Assembly: GCA_028752905.1 (NCBI GenBank)
Contig: JAQNBH010000002.1
Coordinates: 22,517,059 to 22,581,058 of the forward strand
Direction: 5' to 3'
Length of the DNA stretch: 64,000 bases
Origin: Cladorhizidae sp. MBARI D1340-BT2
Taxonomy: Eukaryota; Porifera; Demospongiae; Poecilosclerida; Cladorhizidae
Part shown: piece after piece, positions 1 to 12,800 of the stretch
How positions within the stretch are numbered: the first letter of the stretch is position 1
How the letters are laid out: each line of letters starts with the position of its first letter
Program-made: the position numbers and the translations under genes
The notes under the pieces: generated by a model
Told to the model about the DNA's origin: nothing
Seen by the model: the letters and a program-made list of their open reading frames with translations, nothing else
Database searches by the model: none

Positions 1-64
1 AAAAAAACAAGATTTTCGGGGGGGAAATGAGAAACATATAGACCAAATTAGGGCAAATATCAAG
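1..64. repeat. Partial module A (3' tail) at window edge
   Basis: The window opens inside the A-run of a module A and contains only its last 64 bp: A-tract, attttcg plus G-tract, gagaaacatatagacc, and the terminal gcaaatatcaag. The array therefore continues to the left of the window. Confidence 0.95.
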
Positions 65-232
65 ATAGAGAACACATAATGAAACCTATCATTCGAATCA
101 TATCAAGTCCATTACAGTAAAGTGTGCAGAATATTATGGATGTTTGATATCAACAGAGAGCACAGAGAGAGACCTATCTTAATAGCTATATATCAAGTTT
201 ATTCAGTGAAGTGTGGAGAATCTATTTAGCAT
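61..232. repeat. B sub-monomer S1 (~172 bp)
   Basis: First of three diverged tandem sub-monomers of B, delimited by the recurring seam caag. Landmarks: caagtccatta at 104 and ttcagtgaag at 202. It includes the only attcgaat palindrome in B. The first four bases overlap the end of the preceding A module because the seam motif is shared. Confidence 0.8.
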
Positions 233-570
233 CAAGAGAGAGCAGAGATAAACCTATCTTGTGATTCTATCAAGTCCATTACTGTGAAGTATGTGGAATA
301 TACAGATGTTTGGTATCAAGAGAGAGAACAGAGAGAGGCCTACCTTTAGAGCTATATATCAAGTCTATTCAGTGAAGTGTGGAGAATCTATGAAGCTAAC
401 ATGTTTAGCTCAAGATAGAGAACACTGAGAGATACCTATCTTGCAAGTCCATTACAGTGAAGTTTGCAGAATATATGGATGTTTGGTATCAAGAGAGAGC
501 ACTTGGAGAGTCCTATCTTAATAGCTGTATAACAAGTCTATTCAGTGAAGTGTGGATAATCTACGAAGCT
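65..570. repeat. Module B, first copy (representative, 506 bp)
   Basis: This copy is the reference for the 47 B modules. It is inserted cleanly between gcaaatatcaag (A end) and aacatgttta (A start). It is rich in GAGAGA stretches and in the recurring phrases tatcaagtccattac, gatgtttggtatcaag and ttcagtgaagtgtgg. It is internally tripartite (see the three sub-monomers). Three subtypes are seen across the array: I, gataaacc with tgtggaatatacag; II, gagaaacc with tgtggaatatacgg; III, gagaaacc with tgcggaatatacgg. This copy is type I. Confidence 0.93.
233..410. repeat. B sub-monomer S2 (~178 bp)
   Basis: Second sub-monomer. The same landmarks recur at 271 (caagtccatta) and 368 (ttcagtgaag), i.e. 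166-167 bp after those in S1. It ends with aacatgtttagct, a near copy of the first bases of module A, so an A-like start is embedded inside B. Confidence 0.8.
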
Positions 571-584
571 AACATGTTTAGCAT
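411..584. repeat. B sub-monomer S3 (~174 bp), running into module A
   Basis: Third sub-monomer. It opens caagatagagaacac like S1, with landmarks at 444 (caagtccatta) and 541 (ttcagtgaag), 173 bp after those in S2. Its end, aacatgtttagcat, is the same sequence that starts every A module, so the S-type phase runs continuously into A and the A/B boundary is partly a matter of convention. Confidence 0.8.
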
Positions 585-830
585 CAAGTAAGAGTACAAT
601 TCATAACTGCACTAATTAACAAGACCAAAGTCCCAGATTTTGTCAACTGATAGAGAAGGCCCTTATCTGCAACATGTGAACAGATTATCAATAAATGTAG
701 TGGTTTTTCACTGGCAGGCCACCGCTTTGGCAACTGGAAAACGCCAGGAAAAATCCCAAACCTTACCACTTCAAATCACCATAACTTGCTAATACTTAGA
801 GTACTCAAAATTTTGGCACGTACAAAAGAC

Positions 831-870
831 AGATAATTAGAAGGGCTATCCGGTGATATAAAAATTATCT
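831..870. repeat. Inverted repeat inside module A (module bases 261-300)
   Basis: Perfect 8-bp arms AGATAATT (831-838) and AATTATCT (863-870), separated by 24 bp. The arms are kept in nearly all A modules even though the spacer carries several substitutions; the copies ending near 31,350 and 31,750 have lost one base in the right arm. It could form a short stem-loop or be a protein-binding dyad; no function can be assigned. Confidence 0.55.
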
Positions 871-908
871 TTTTTGGGTAAAGTGTAGAAAAGTTATGAG
901 CTTCACGG

Positions 909-938
909 CAAAAAAACAAGATTTTCGGTGGGAAAATG
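909..938. repeat. A-tract / TTTTC-G-run-GAAAA segment of module A
   Basis: A run of 7 A, then TTTTC, a G-rich run (here GGTGGG) and AAAA. TTTTC and GAAAA are complementary arms flanking the G-run. Across modules the A-run is 6-8 and the G-run varies up to 8 consecutive G (near 48,860 and 51,485), or is interrupted by T. This segment is the main source of monomer length change. Confidence 0.7.
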
Positions 939-3194
939 AGAAACATATAGACCAAATTAGGGCAAATATCAAGAACATGTTTAGCATCAAGTAAGAGTAC
1001 AATTCATAACTGCCCTAATTAACAAGACCAAAGTCCCAGATTTTGTCATCTGATAGAGAAGGCCCTTATCTGCAACATGTGAACAGATTATCAATAAATG
1101 TAGTGGTTTTTCACTGGCAGGCCACCGCTTTGGCAACTGGAAAACGCCAGGAAAAATCACAAACCTTACCACTTCAAATCATCATAACTTCCTAATACTT
1201 AGAGTACTCAAAACTTTGGCACGTACAAAAGACAGATAATTAGAAGGGCCATCCGGTGATATAAAAATTATCTTTTTGGGGTAAAGTGTAGAATAGTTAT
1301 GAGCTTAACGGCAAAAAAACAAGATTTTCGGGGGGGAAATGAGAAACATGTAGACCAAATTAGAGCAAATATCAAGAACATGTTTAGCATCAAGTAAGAG
1401 TACAATTCATAACTGCCCTAATTAACAAGACCAAAGTCCCAGATTTTGTCAACTGATAGAGAAGGCCCTTATCTGCAACATGTGAACAGATTATCAATAA
1501 ATGTAGTGGTTTTTCACTGGCAGGCCACCGCTTTGGCAACTGGAAAACGCCAGGAAAAATCCCAAACCTTACCACTTAAAATCACCATAACTTGCTAATA
1601 CTTAGAGTACTCAAAATTTTGGCACGTACAAAAGACAGATAATTAGAAGAGCTATCCGGTGATATAAAAATTATCTTTTTTGGGTAAAGTGTAGAAAAGT
1701 TATGAGCTTCACGGCAAAAAAACAAGATTTTCGGGGGGGAAATGAGAAACATATAGACCAAATTAGGGCAAATATCAAGATAGAGAACACATAATGAAAC
1801 CTATCATTCGAATCATATCAAGTCCATTACAGTAAAGTGTGCAGAATATTATGGATGTTTGATATCAACAGAGAGCACAGAGAGAGACCTATCTTAATAG
1901 CTATATATCAAGTTTATTCAGTGAAGTGTGGAGAATCTATTTAGCATCAAGAGAGAGCAGAGATAAACCTATCTTGTGATTCTATCAAGTCCATTACTGT
2001 GAAGTATGTGGAATATACAGATGTTTGGTATCAAGAGAGAGAACAGAGAGAGGCCTACCTTTAGAGCTATATATCAAGTCTATTCAGTGAAGTGTGGAGA
2101 ATCTATGAAGCTAACATGTTTAGCTCAAGATAGAGAACACTGAGAGATACCTATCTTGCAAGTCCATTACAGTGAAGTGTGCAGAATATATGGATGTTTG
2201 GTATCAAGAGAGAGCACTTGGAGAGTCCTATCTTAATAGCTGTATAACAAGTCTATTCAGTGAAGTGTGGATAATCTACGAAGCTAACATGTTTAGCATC
2301 AAGTAAGAGTACAATTCATAACTGCCCTAATTAACAAGACCAAAGTCCCAGATTTTGTCAACTGATAGAGAAGGCCCTTATCTGCAACATGTGAACAGAT
2401 TATCAATAAATGTAGTGGTTTTTCACTGGCAGGCCACCGCTTTGGCAACTGGAAAACGCCAGGAAATATCCCAAATCTTACCACTTTAAATCACCATAAC
2501 TTGCTAATACTTAGAGTACTCAAAATTTTGGCACGTACAAAAGACAGATAATTAGAAGAGCTATCCGGTGATATATAAATTATCTTTTTTGGGTAAAGTG
2601 TAGAAAAGTTATGAGCTTCACGGCAAAAAAACAAGATTTTCGGGGGGAAAACGAGAAACATATAGACCAAATTAGGGCAAATATCAAGATAGAGAACACA
2701 TAATGAAACCTATCATTCGAATCATATCAAGTCCATTACAGTAAAGTGTGCAGAATATTATGGATGTTTGATATCAACAGAGAGCACAGAGAGAGACCTA
2801 TCTTAATAGCTATATATCAAGTTTATTCAGTGAAGTGTGGAGAATCTATTTAGCATCAAGAGAGAGCAGAGATAAACCTATCTTGTGATTCTATCAAGTC
2901 CATTACTGTGAAGTATGTGGAATATACAGATGTTTGGTATCAAGAGAGAGAACAGAGAGAGGCCTACCTTTAGAGCTATATATCAAGTCTATTCAGTGAA
3001 GTGTGGAGAATCTATGAAGCTAACATGTTTAGCTCAAGATAGAGAACACTGAGAGATACCTATCTTGCAAGTCCATTACAGTGAAGTGTGCAGAATATAT
3101 GGATGTTTGATATCAAGAGAGAGCACTTGGAGAGTCCTATCTTAATAGCTGTATAACAAGTCTATTCAGTGAAGTGTGGATAATCTACGAAGCT

Positions 3195-6100
3195 AACATG
3201 TTTAGCATCAAGTAAGAGTACAATTCATAACTGCACTAATTAACAAGACCAAAGTCCCAGATTTTGTCAACTGATAGAGAAGGCCCTTATCTGCAACATG
3301 TGAACAGATTATCAATAAATGTAGTGGTTTTTCACTGGCAGGCCACCGCTTTGGCAACTGGAAAACGCCAGGAAAAATCCCAAACCTTACCACTTCAAAT
3401 CACCATAACTTGCTAATACTTAGAGTACTCAAATTTTGGCACGTACAAAAGACAGATAATTAGAAGGGCTATCCGGTGATATAAAAATTATCTTTTTTGG
3501 GTAAAGTGTAGAAAAGTTATGAGCTTCACGGCAAAAAAACAAGATTTTCGGTGGGAAAATGAGAAACATATAGACCAAATTAGGGCAAATATCAAGAACA
3601 TGTTTAGCATCAAGTAAGAGTACAATTCATAACTGCCCTAATTAACAAGACCAAAGTCCCAGATTTTGTCAACTGATAGAGAAGGCCCTTATCTGCAACA
3701 TGTGAACAGATTATCAATAAATGTAGTGGTTTTTCACTGGCAGGCCACCGCTTTGGCAACTGGAAAACGCCAGGAAAAATCCCAAACCTTACCACTTCAA
3801 ATCACCATAACTTGCTAATACTTAGAGTACTCAAAATTTTGGCACGTACAAAAGACAGATAATTAGAAGAGCTATCCGGTGATATAAAAATTATCTTTTT
3901 TGGGTAAAGTGTAGAAAAGTTATGAGCTTCACGGCAAAAAAACAAGATTTTCGGGGGGGAAATGAGAAACATATAGACCAAATTAGGGCAAATATCAAGA
4001 TAGAGAACACATAATGAAACCTATCATTCGAATCATATCAAGTCCATTACAGTAAAGTGTGCAGAATATTATGGATGTTTGATATCAACAGAGAGCACAG
4101 AGAGAGACCTATCTTAATAGCTATATATCAAGTTTATTCAGTGAAGTGTGGAGAATCTATTTAGCATCAAGAGAGAGCAGAGATAAACCTATCTTGTGAT
4201 TCTATCAAGTCCATTACTGTGAAGTATGTGGAATATACAGATGTTTGGTATCAAGAGAGAGAACAGAGAGAGGCCTACCTTTAGAGCTATATATCAAGTC
4301 TATTCAGTGAAGTGTGGAGAATCTATGAAGCTAACATGTTTAGCTCAAGATAGAGAACACTGAGAGATACCTATCTTGCAAGTCCATTACAGTGAAGTGT
4401 GCAGAATATATGGATGTTTGGTATCAAGAGAGAGCACTTGGAGAGTCCTATCTTAATAGCTGTATAACAAGTCTATTCAGTGAAGTGTGGATAATCTACG
4501 AAGCTAACATGTTTAGCATCAAGTAAGAGTACAATTCATAACTGCCCTAATTAACAAGACCAAAGTCCCAGATTTTGTCAACTGATAGAGAAGGCCCTTA
4601 TCTGCAACATGTGAACAGATTATCAATAAATGTAGTGGTTTTTCACTGGCAGGCCACCGCTTTGGCAACTGGAAAACGCCAGGAAATATCCCAAATCTTA
4701 CCACTTTAAATCACCATAACTTGCTAATACTTAGAGTACTCAAAATTTTGGCACGTACAAAAGACAGATAATTAGAAGAGCTATCCGGTGATATATAAAT
4801 TATCTTTTTTGGGTAAAGTGTAGAAAAGTTATGAGCTTCACGGCAAAAAAACAAGATTTTCGGGGGGAAAATGAGAAACATATAGACCAAATTAGGGCAA
4901 ATATCAAGATAGAGAACACATAATGAAACCTATCATTCGAATCATATCAAGTCCATTACAGTAAAGTGTGCAGAATATTATGGATGTTTGATATCAACAG
5001 AGAGCACAGAGAGAGACCTATCTTAATAGCTATATATCAAGTTTATTCAGTGAAGTGTGGAGAATCTATTTAGCATCAAGAGAGAGCAGAGATAAACCTA
5101 TCTTGTGATTCTATCAAGTCCATTACTGTGAAGTATGTGGAATATACAGATGTTTGGTATCAAGAGAGAGAACAGAGAGAGGCCTACCTTTAGAGCTATA
5201 TATCAAGTCTATTCAGTGAAGTGTGGAGAATCTATGAAGCTAACATGTTTAGCTCAAGATAGAGAACACTGAGAGATACCTATCTTGCAAGTCCATTACA
5301 GTGAAGTGTGCAGAATATATGGATGTTTGATATCAAGAGAGAGCACTTGGAGAGTCCTATCTTAATAGCTGTATAACAAGTCTATTCAGTGAAGTGTGGA
5401 TAATCTACGAAGCTAACATGTTTAGCATCAAGTAAGAGTACAATTCATAACTGCACTAATTAACAAGACCAAAGTCCCAGATTTTGTCAACTGATAGAGA
5501 AGGCCCTTATCTGCAACATGTGAACAGATTATCAATAAATGTAGTGGTTTTTCACTGGCAGGCCACCGCTTTGGCAACTGGAAAACGCCAGGAAAAATCC
5601 CAAACCTTACCACTTCAAATCACCATAACTTGCTAATACTTAGAGTACTCAAAATTTTGGCACGTACAAAAGACAGATAATTAGAAGGGCTATCCGGTGA
5701 TATAAAAATTATCTTTTTTGGGTAAAGTGTAGAAAAGTTATGAGCTTCACGGCAAAAAAACAAGATTTTCGGGGGGAAAATGAGAAACATATAGACCAAA
5801 TTAGGGCAAATATCAAGATAGAGAACACATAATGAAACCTATCATTCGAATCATATCAAGTCCATTACAGTAAAGTGTGCAGAATATTATGGATGTTTGA
5901 TATCAACAGAGAGCACAGAGAGAGACCTATCTTAATAGCTATATATCAAGTTTATTCAGTGAAGTGTGGAGAATCTATTTAGCATCAAGAGAGAGCAGAG
6001 ATAAACCTATCTTGTGATTCTATCAAGTCCATTACTGTGAAGTATGTGGAATATACAGATGTTTGGTATCAAGAGAGAGAACAGAGAGAGGCCTACCTTT

Positions 6101-7232
6101 AGAGCTATATATCAAGTCTATTCAGTGAAGTGTGGAGAATCTATGAAGCTAACATGTTTAGCTCAAGATAGAGAACACTGAGAGATACCTATCTTGCAAG
6201 TCCATTACAGTGAAGTGTGCAGAATATATGGATGTTTGGTATCAAGAGAGAGCACTTGGAGAGTCCTATCTTAATAGCTGTATAACAAGTCTATTCAGTG
6301 AAGTGTGGATAATCTACGAAGCTAACATGTTTAGCATCAAGTAAGAGTACAATTCATAACTGCCCTAATTAACAAGACCAAAGTCCCAGATTTTGTCAAC
6401 TGATAGAGAAGGCCCTTATCTGCAACATGTGAACAGATTATCAATAAATGTAGTGGTTTTTCACTGGCAGGCCACCGCTTTGGCAACTGGAAAACGCCAG
6501 GAAATATCCCAAATCTTACCACTTTAAATCACCATAACTTGCTAATACTTAGAGTACTCAAAATTTTGGCACGTACAAAAGACAGATAATTAGAAGAGCT
6601 ATCCGGTGATATATAAATTATCTTTTTTGGGTAAAGTGTAGAAAAGTTATGAGCTTCACGGCAAAAAAACAAGATTTTCGGGGGGAAAATGAGAAACATA
6701 TAGACCAAATTAGGGCAAATATCAAGATAGAGAACACATAATGAAACCTATCATTCGAATCATATCAAGTCCATTACAGTAAAGTGTGCAGAATATTATG
6801 GATGTTTGATATCAACAGAGAGCACAGAGAGAGACCTATCTTAATAGCTATATATCAAGTTTATTCAGTGAAGTGTGGAGAATCTATTTAGCATCAAGAG
6901 AGAGCAGAGATAAACCTATCTTGTGATTCTATCAAGTCCATTACTGTGAAGTATGTGGAATATACAGATGTTTGGTATCAAGAGAGAGAACAGAGAGAGG
7001 CCTACCTTTAGAGCTATATATCAAGTCTATTCAGTGAAGTGTGGAGAATCTATGAAGCTAACATGTTTAGCTCAAGATAGAGAACACTGAGAGATACCTA
7101 TCTTGCAAGTCCATTACAGTGAAGTGTGCAGAATATATGGATGTTTGATATCAAGAGAGAGCACTTGGAGAGTCCTATCTTAATAGCTGTATAACAAGTC
7201 TATTCAGTGAAGTGTGGATAATCTACGAAGCT
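3195..7232. repeat. Satellite segment A-A-B then three A-B units
   Basis: A modules at 3195, 3597, 4506, 5415 and 6324; B modules at 4000, 4909, 5818 and 6727. The A at 3195 is 402 bp because one A is missing in the caaattttgg segment near 3430. A copies alternate between the gcactaatt type (3195, 5415) and the aaatatccc/ccaaatctt type (4506, 6324). Confidence 0.85.
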
Positions 7233-9856
7233 AACATGTTTAGCATCAAGTAAGAGTACAATTCATAACTGCACTAATTAACAAGACCAAAGTCCCAGAT
7301 TTTGTCAACTGATAGAGAAGGCCCTTATCTGCAACATGTGAACAGATTATCAATAAATGTAGTGGTTTTTCACTGGCAGGCCACCGCTTTGGCAACTGGA
7401 AAACGCCAGGAAAAATCCCAAACCTTACCACTTCAAATCACCATAACTTGCTAATACTTAGAGTACTCAAAATTTTGGCACGTACAAAAGACAGATAATT
7501 AGAAGGGCTATCCGGTGATATAAAAATTATCTTTTTTGGGTAAAGTGTAGAAAAGTTATGAGCTTCACGGCAAAAAAACAAGATTTTCGGTGGGAAAATG
7601 AGAAACATATAGACCAAATTAGGGCAAATATCAAGAACATGTTTAGCATCAAGTAAGAGTACAATTCATAACTGCCCTAATTAACAAGACCAAAGTCCCA
7701 GATTTTGTCATCTGATAGAGAAGGCCCTTATCTGCAACATGTGAACAGATTATCAATAAATGTAGTGGTTTTTCACTGGCAGGCCACCGCTTTGGCAACT
7801 GGAAAACGCCAGGAAAAATCACAAACCTTACCACTTCAAATCATCATAACTTCCTAATACTTAGAGTACTCAAAACTTTGGCACGTACAAAAGACAGATA
7901 ATTAGAAGGGCCATCCGGTGATATAAAAATTATCTTTTTGGGGTAAAGTGTAGAATAGTTATGAGCTTAACGGCAAAAAAACAAGATTTTCGGGGGGGAA
8001 ATGAGAAACATGTAGACCAAATTAGAGCAAATATCAAGAACATGTTTAGCATCAAGTAAGAGTACAATTCATAACTGCCCTAATTAACAAGACCAAAGTC
8101 CCAGATTTTGTCAACTGATAGAGAAGGCCCTTATCTGCAACATGTGAACAGATTATCAATAAATGTAGTGGTTTTTCACTGGCAGGCCACCGCTTTGGCA
8201 ACTGGAAAACGCCAGGAAAAATCCCAAACCTTACCACTTCAAATCACCATAACTTGCTAATACTTAGAGTACTCAAAATTTTGGCACGTACAAAAGACAG
8301 ATAATTAGAAGAGCTATCCGGTGATATAAAAATTATCTTTTTTGGGTAAAGTGTAGAAAAGTTATGAGCTTCACGGCAAAAAAACAAGATTTTCGGGGGG
8401 GAAATGAGAAACATATAGACCAAATTAGGGCAAATATCAAGATAGAGAACACATAATGAAACCTATCATTCGAATCATATCAAGTCCATTACAGTAAAGT
8501 GTGCAGAATATTATGGATGTTTGATATCAACAGAGAGCACAGAGAGAGACCTATCTTAATAGCTATATATCAAGTTTATTCAGTGAAGTGTGGAGAATCT
8601 ATTTAGCATCAAGAGAGAGCAGAGATAAACCTATCTTGTGATTCTATCAAGTCCATTACTGTGAAGTATGTGGAATATACAGATGTTTGGTATCAAGAGA
8701 GAGAACAGAGAGAGGCCTACCTTTAGAGCTATATATCAAGTCTATTCAGTGAAGTGTGGAGAATCTATGAAGCTAACATGTTTAGCTCAAGATAGAGAAC
8801 ACTGAGAGATACCTATCTTGCAAGTCCATTACAGTGAAGTGTGCAGAATATATGGATGTTTGGTATCAAGAGAGAGCACTTGGAGAGTCCTATCTTAATA
8901 GCTGTATAACAAGTCTATTCAGTGAAGTGTGGATAATCTACGAAGCTAACATGTTTAGCATCAAGTAAGAGTACAATTCATAACTGCCCTAATTAACAAG
9001 ACCAAAGTCCCAGATTTTGTCAACTGATAGAGAAGGCCCTTATCTGCAACATGTGAACAGATTATCAATAAATGTAGTGGTTTTTCACTGGCAGGCCACC
9101 GCTTTGGCAACTGGAAAACGCCAGGAAATATCCCAAATCTTACCACTTTAAATCACCATAACTTGCTAATACTTAGAGTACTCAAAATTTTGGCACGTAC
9201 AAAAGACAGATAATTAGAAGAGCTATCCGGTGATATATAAATTATCTTTTTTGGGTAAAGTGTAGAAAAGTTATGAGCTTCACGGCAAAAAAACAAGATT
9301 TTCGGGGGGAAAATGAGAAACATATAGACCAAATTAGGGCAAATATCAAGATAGAGAACACATAATGAAACCTATCATTCGAATCATATCAAGTCCATTA
9401 CAGTAAAGTGTGCAGAATATTATGGATGTTTGATATCAACAGAGAGCACAGAGAGAGACCTATCTTAATAGCTATATATCAAGTTTATTCAGTGAAGTGT
9501 GGAGAATCTATTTAGCATCAAGAGAGAGCAGAGATAAACCTATCTTGTGATTCTATCAAGTCCATTACTGTGAAGTATGTGGAATATACAGATGTTTGGT
9601 ATCAAGAGAGAGAACAGAGAGAGGCCTACCTTTAGAGCTATATATCAAGTCTATTCAGTGAAGTGTGGAGAATCTATGAAGCTAACATGTTTAGCTCAAG
9701 ATAGAGAACACTGAGAGATACCTATCTTGCAAGTCCATTACAGTGAAGTGTGCAGAATATATGGATGTTTGATATCAAGAGAGAGCACTTGGAGAGTCCT
9801 ATCTTAATAGCTGTATAACAAGTCTATTCAGTGAAGTGTGGATAATCTACGAAGCT
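7233..9856. repeat. Higher-order block A-A-A-B-A-B (2,624 bp), second copy
   Basis: A at 7233, 7636, 8039 and 8948; B at 8442 and 9351. It matches the block at 571-3194 module by module, including the tcatctga variant in the second A and aaatatccc in the fourth, with only scattered differences. Confidence 0.85.
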
Positions 9857-12800
9857 AACATGTTTAGCATCAAGTAAGAGTACAATTCATAACTGCACTA
9901 ATTAACAAGACCAAAGTCCCAGATTTTGTCAACTGATAGAGAAGGCCCTTATCTGCAACATGTGAACAGATTATCAATAAATGTAGTGGTTTTTCACTGG
10001 CAGGCCACCGCTTTGGCAACTGGAAAACGCCAGGAAAAATCCCAAACCTTACCACTTCAAATCACCATAACTTGCTAATACTTAGAGTACTCAAAATTTT
10101 GGCACGTACAAAAGACAGATAATTAGAAGGGCTATCCGGTGATATAAAAATTATCTTTTTTGGGTAAAGTGTAGAAAAGTTATGAGCTTCACGGCAAAAA
10201 AACAAGATTTTCGGTGGGAAAATGAGAAACATATAGACCAAATTAGGGCAAATATCAAGAACATGTTTAGCATCAAGTAAGAGTACAATTCATAACTGCC
10301 CTAATTAACAAGACCAAAGTCCCAGATTTTGTCATCTGATAGAGAAGGCCCTTATCTGCAACATGTGAACAGATTATCAATAAATGTAGTGGTTTTTCAC
10401 TGGCAGGCCACCGCTTTGGCAACTGGAAAACGCCAGGAAAAATCACAAACCTTACCACTTCAAATCATCATAACTTCCTAATACTTAGAGTACTCAAAAC
10501 TTTGGCACGTACAAAAGACAGATAATTAGAAGGGCCATCCGGTGATATAAAAATTATCTTTTTGGGGTAAAGTGTAGAATAGTTATGAGCTTAACGGCAA
10601 AAAAACAAGATTTTCGGGGGGGAAATGAGAAACATGTAGACCAAATTAGAGCAAATATCAAGAACATGTTTAGCATCAAGTAAGAGTACAATTCATAACT
10701 GCCCTAATTAACAAGACCAAAGTCCCAGATTTTGTCAACTGATAGAGAAGGCCCTTATCTGCAACATGTGAACAGATTATCAATAAATGTAGTGGTTTTT
10801 CACTGGCAGGCCACCGCTTTGGCAACTGGAAAACGCCAGGAAAAATCCCAAACCTTACCACTTCAAATCACCATAACTTGCTAATACTTAGAGTACTCAA
10901 AATTTTGGCACGTACAAAAGACAGATAATTAGAAGAGCTATCCGGTGATATAAAAATTATCTTTTTTGGGTAAAGTGTAGAAAAGTTATGAGCTTCACGG
11001 CAAAAAAACAAGATTTTCGGGGGGGAAATGAGAAACATATAGACCAAATTAGGGCAAATATCAAGATAGAGAACACATAATGAAACCTATCATTCGAATC
11101 ATATCAAGTCCATTACAGTAAAGTGTGCAGAATATTATGGATGTTTGATATCAACAGAGAGCACAGAGAGAGACCTATCTTAATAGCTATATATCAAGTT
11201 TATTCAGTGAAGTGTGGAGAATCTATTTAGCATCAAGAGAGAGCAGAGATAAACCTATCTTGTGATTCTATCAAGTCCATTACTGTGAAGTATGTGGAAT
11301 ATACAGATGTTTGGTATCAAGAGAGAGAACAGAGAGAGGCCTACCTTTAGAGCTATATATCAAGTCTATTCAGTGAAGTGTGGAGAATCTATGAAGCTAA
11401 CATGTTTAGCTCAAGATAGAGAACACTGAGAGATACCTATCTTGCAAGTCCATTACAGTGAAGTGTGCAGAATATATGGATGTTTGATATCAAGAGAGAG
11501 CACTTGGAGAGTCCTATCTTAATAGCTGTATAACAAGTCTATTCAGTGAAGTGTGGATAATCTACGAAGCTAACATGTTTAGCATCAAGTAAGAGTACAA
11601 TTCATAACTGCACTAATTAACAAGACCAAAGTCCCAGATTTTGTCAACTGATAGAGAAGGCCCTTATCTGCAACATGTGAACAGATTATCAATAAATGTA
11701 GTGGTTTTTCACTGGCAGGCCACCGCTTTGGCAACTGGAAAACGCCAGGAAAAATCCCAAACCTTACCACTTCAAATCACCATAACTTGCTAATACTTAG
11801 AGTACTCAAAATTTTGGCACGTACAAAAGACAGATAATTAGAAGGGCTATCCGGTGATATAAAAATTATCTTTTTGGGGTAAAGTGTAGAAAAGTTATGA
11901 GCTTCACGGCAAAAAAACAAGATTTTCGGTGGGAAAATGAGAAACATATAGACCAAATTAGGGCAAATATCAAGAACATGTTTAGCATCAAGTAAGAGTA
12001 CAATTCATAACTGCCCTAATTAACAAGACCAAAGTCCCAGATTTTGTCATCTGATAGAGAAGGCCCTTATCTGCAACATGTGAACAGATTATCAATAAAT
12101 GTAGTGGTTTTTCACTGGCAGGCCACCGCTTTGGCAACTGGAAAACGCCAGGAAAAATCACAAACCTTACCACTTCAAATCATCATAACTTCCTAATACT
12201 TAGAGTACTCAAAACTTTGGCACGTACAAAAGACAGATAATTAGAAGGGCCATCCGGTGATATAAAAATTATCTTTTTGGGGTAAAGTGTAGAATAGTTA
12301 TGAGCTTAACGGCAAAAAAACAAGATTTTCGGGGGGGAAATGAGAAACATGTAGACCAAATTAGAGCAAATATCAAGAACATGTTTAGCATCAAGTAAGA
12401 GTACAATTCATAACTGCCCTAATTAACAAGACCAAAGTCCCAGATTTTGTCAACTGATAGAGAAGGCCCTTATCTGCAACATGTGAACAGATTATCAATA
12501 AATGTAGTGGTTTTTCACTGGCAGGCCACCGCTTTGGCAACTGGAAAACGCCAGGAAATATCCCAAATCTTACCACTTTAAATCACCATAACTTGCTAAT
12601 ACTTAGAGTACTCAAAATTTTGGCACGTACAAAAGACAGATAATTAGAAGAGCTATCCGGTGATATATAAATTATCTTTTTTGGGTAAAGTGTAGAAAAG
12701 TTATGAGCTTCACGGCAAAAAAACAAGATTTTCGGGGGGAAAATGAGAAACATATAGACCAAATTAGGGCAAATATCAAGATAGAGAACACATAATGAAA

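Larger units (their letters stand above)
571..973. repeat. Module A, first full copy (representative, 403 bp)
   Basis: Reference for the 97 A modules. In order it holds the shared start aacatgtttagcatcaag, a TTAA at module bases 46-49, a well conserved ~190-bp core spanning ctgataga to cgccagg, a CAAAATTTTG palindrome, an 8-bp inverted repeat, an A-tract/G-tract segment and the end gcaaatatcaag. Length varies 401-406 bp, mostly through the A-tract (6, 7 or 8 A). Variant sites include gtccc/gtcac, tcaactga/tcatctga/tcaacaga and aaaaatccc/aaaaatcac/aaatatccc. The reverse strand carries a 61-codon open frame starting with GTG; I do not regard it as a gene. Confidence 0.95.
571..3194. repeat. Higher-order block A-A-A-B-A-B (2,624 bp), left copy
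   Basis: A modules start at 571, 974, 1377 and 2286; B modules at 1780 and 2689. The first A has gcactaatt, the second has tcatctga plus gggccatcc and gagcttaacgg, the third has gagctatcc. The same ordered set recurs at 7233-9856 with equal length, so the whole block is a higher-order repeat. Confidence 0.85.

Noticed and set aside
92..104. RNA polymerase III B box in sub-monomer S1 (attcgaatc)
   Set aside because: Shares TTCGAATC with the consensus but lacks the flanking GG and final C, and no convincing A box lies upstream.
584..769. 61-residue reverse-strand open frames repeated in 93 of 97 A modules, considered as a tandem gene family
   Set aside because: They begin with GTG, not ATG, in a eukaryotic context, show no recognisable domain, and are explained by homogenisation of a repeat that happens to lack stops in one frame.
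909..938. CENP-B box in module A (attttcg followed by a G-run)
   Set aside because: Only TTCG fits; the required A and the downstream CGGG of the CENP-B consensus are not in register in any copy I checked.
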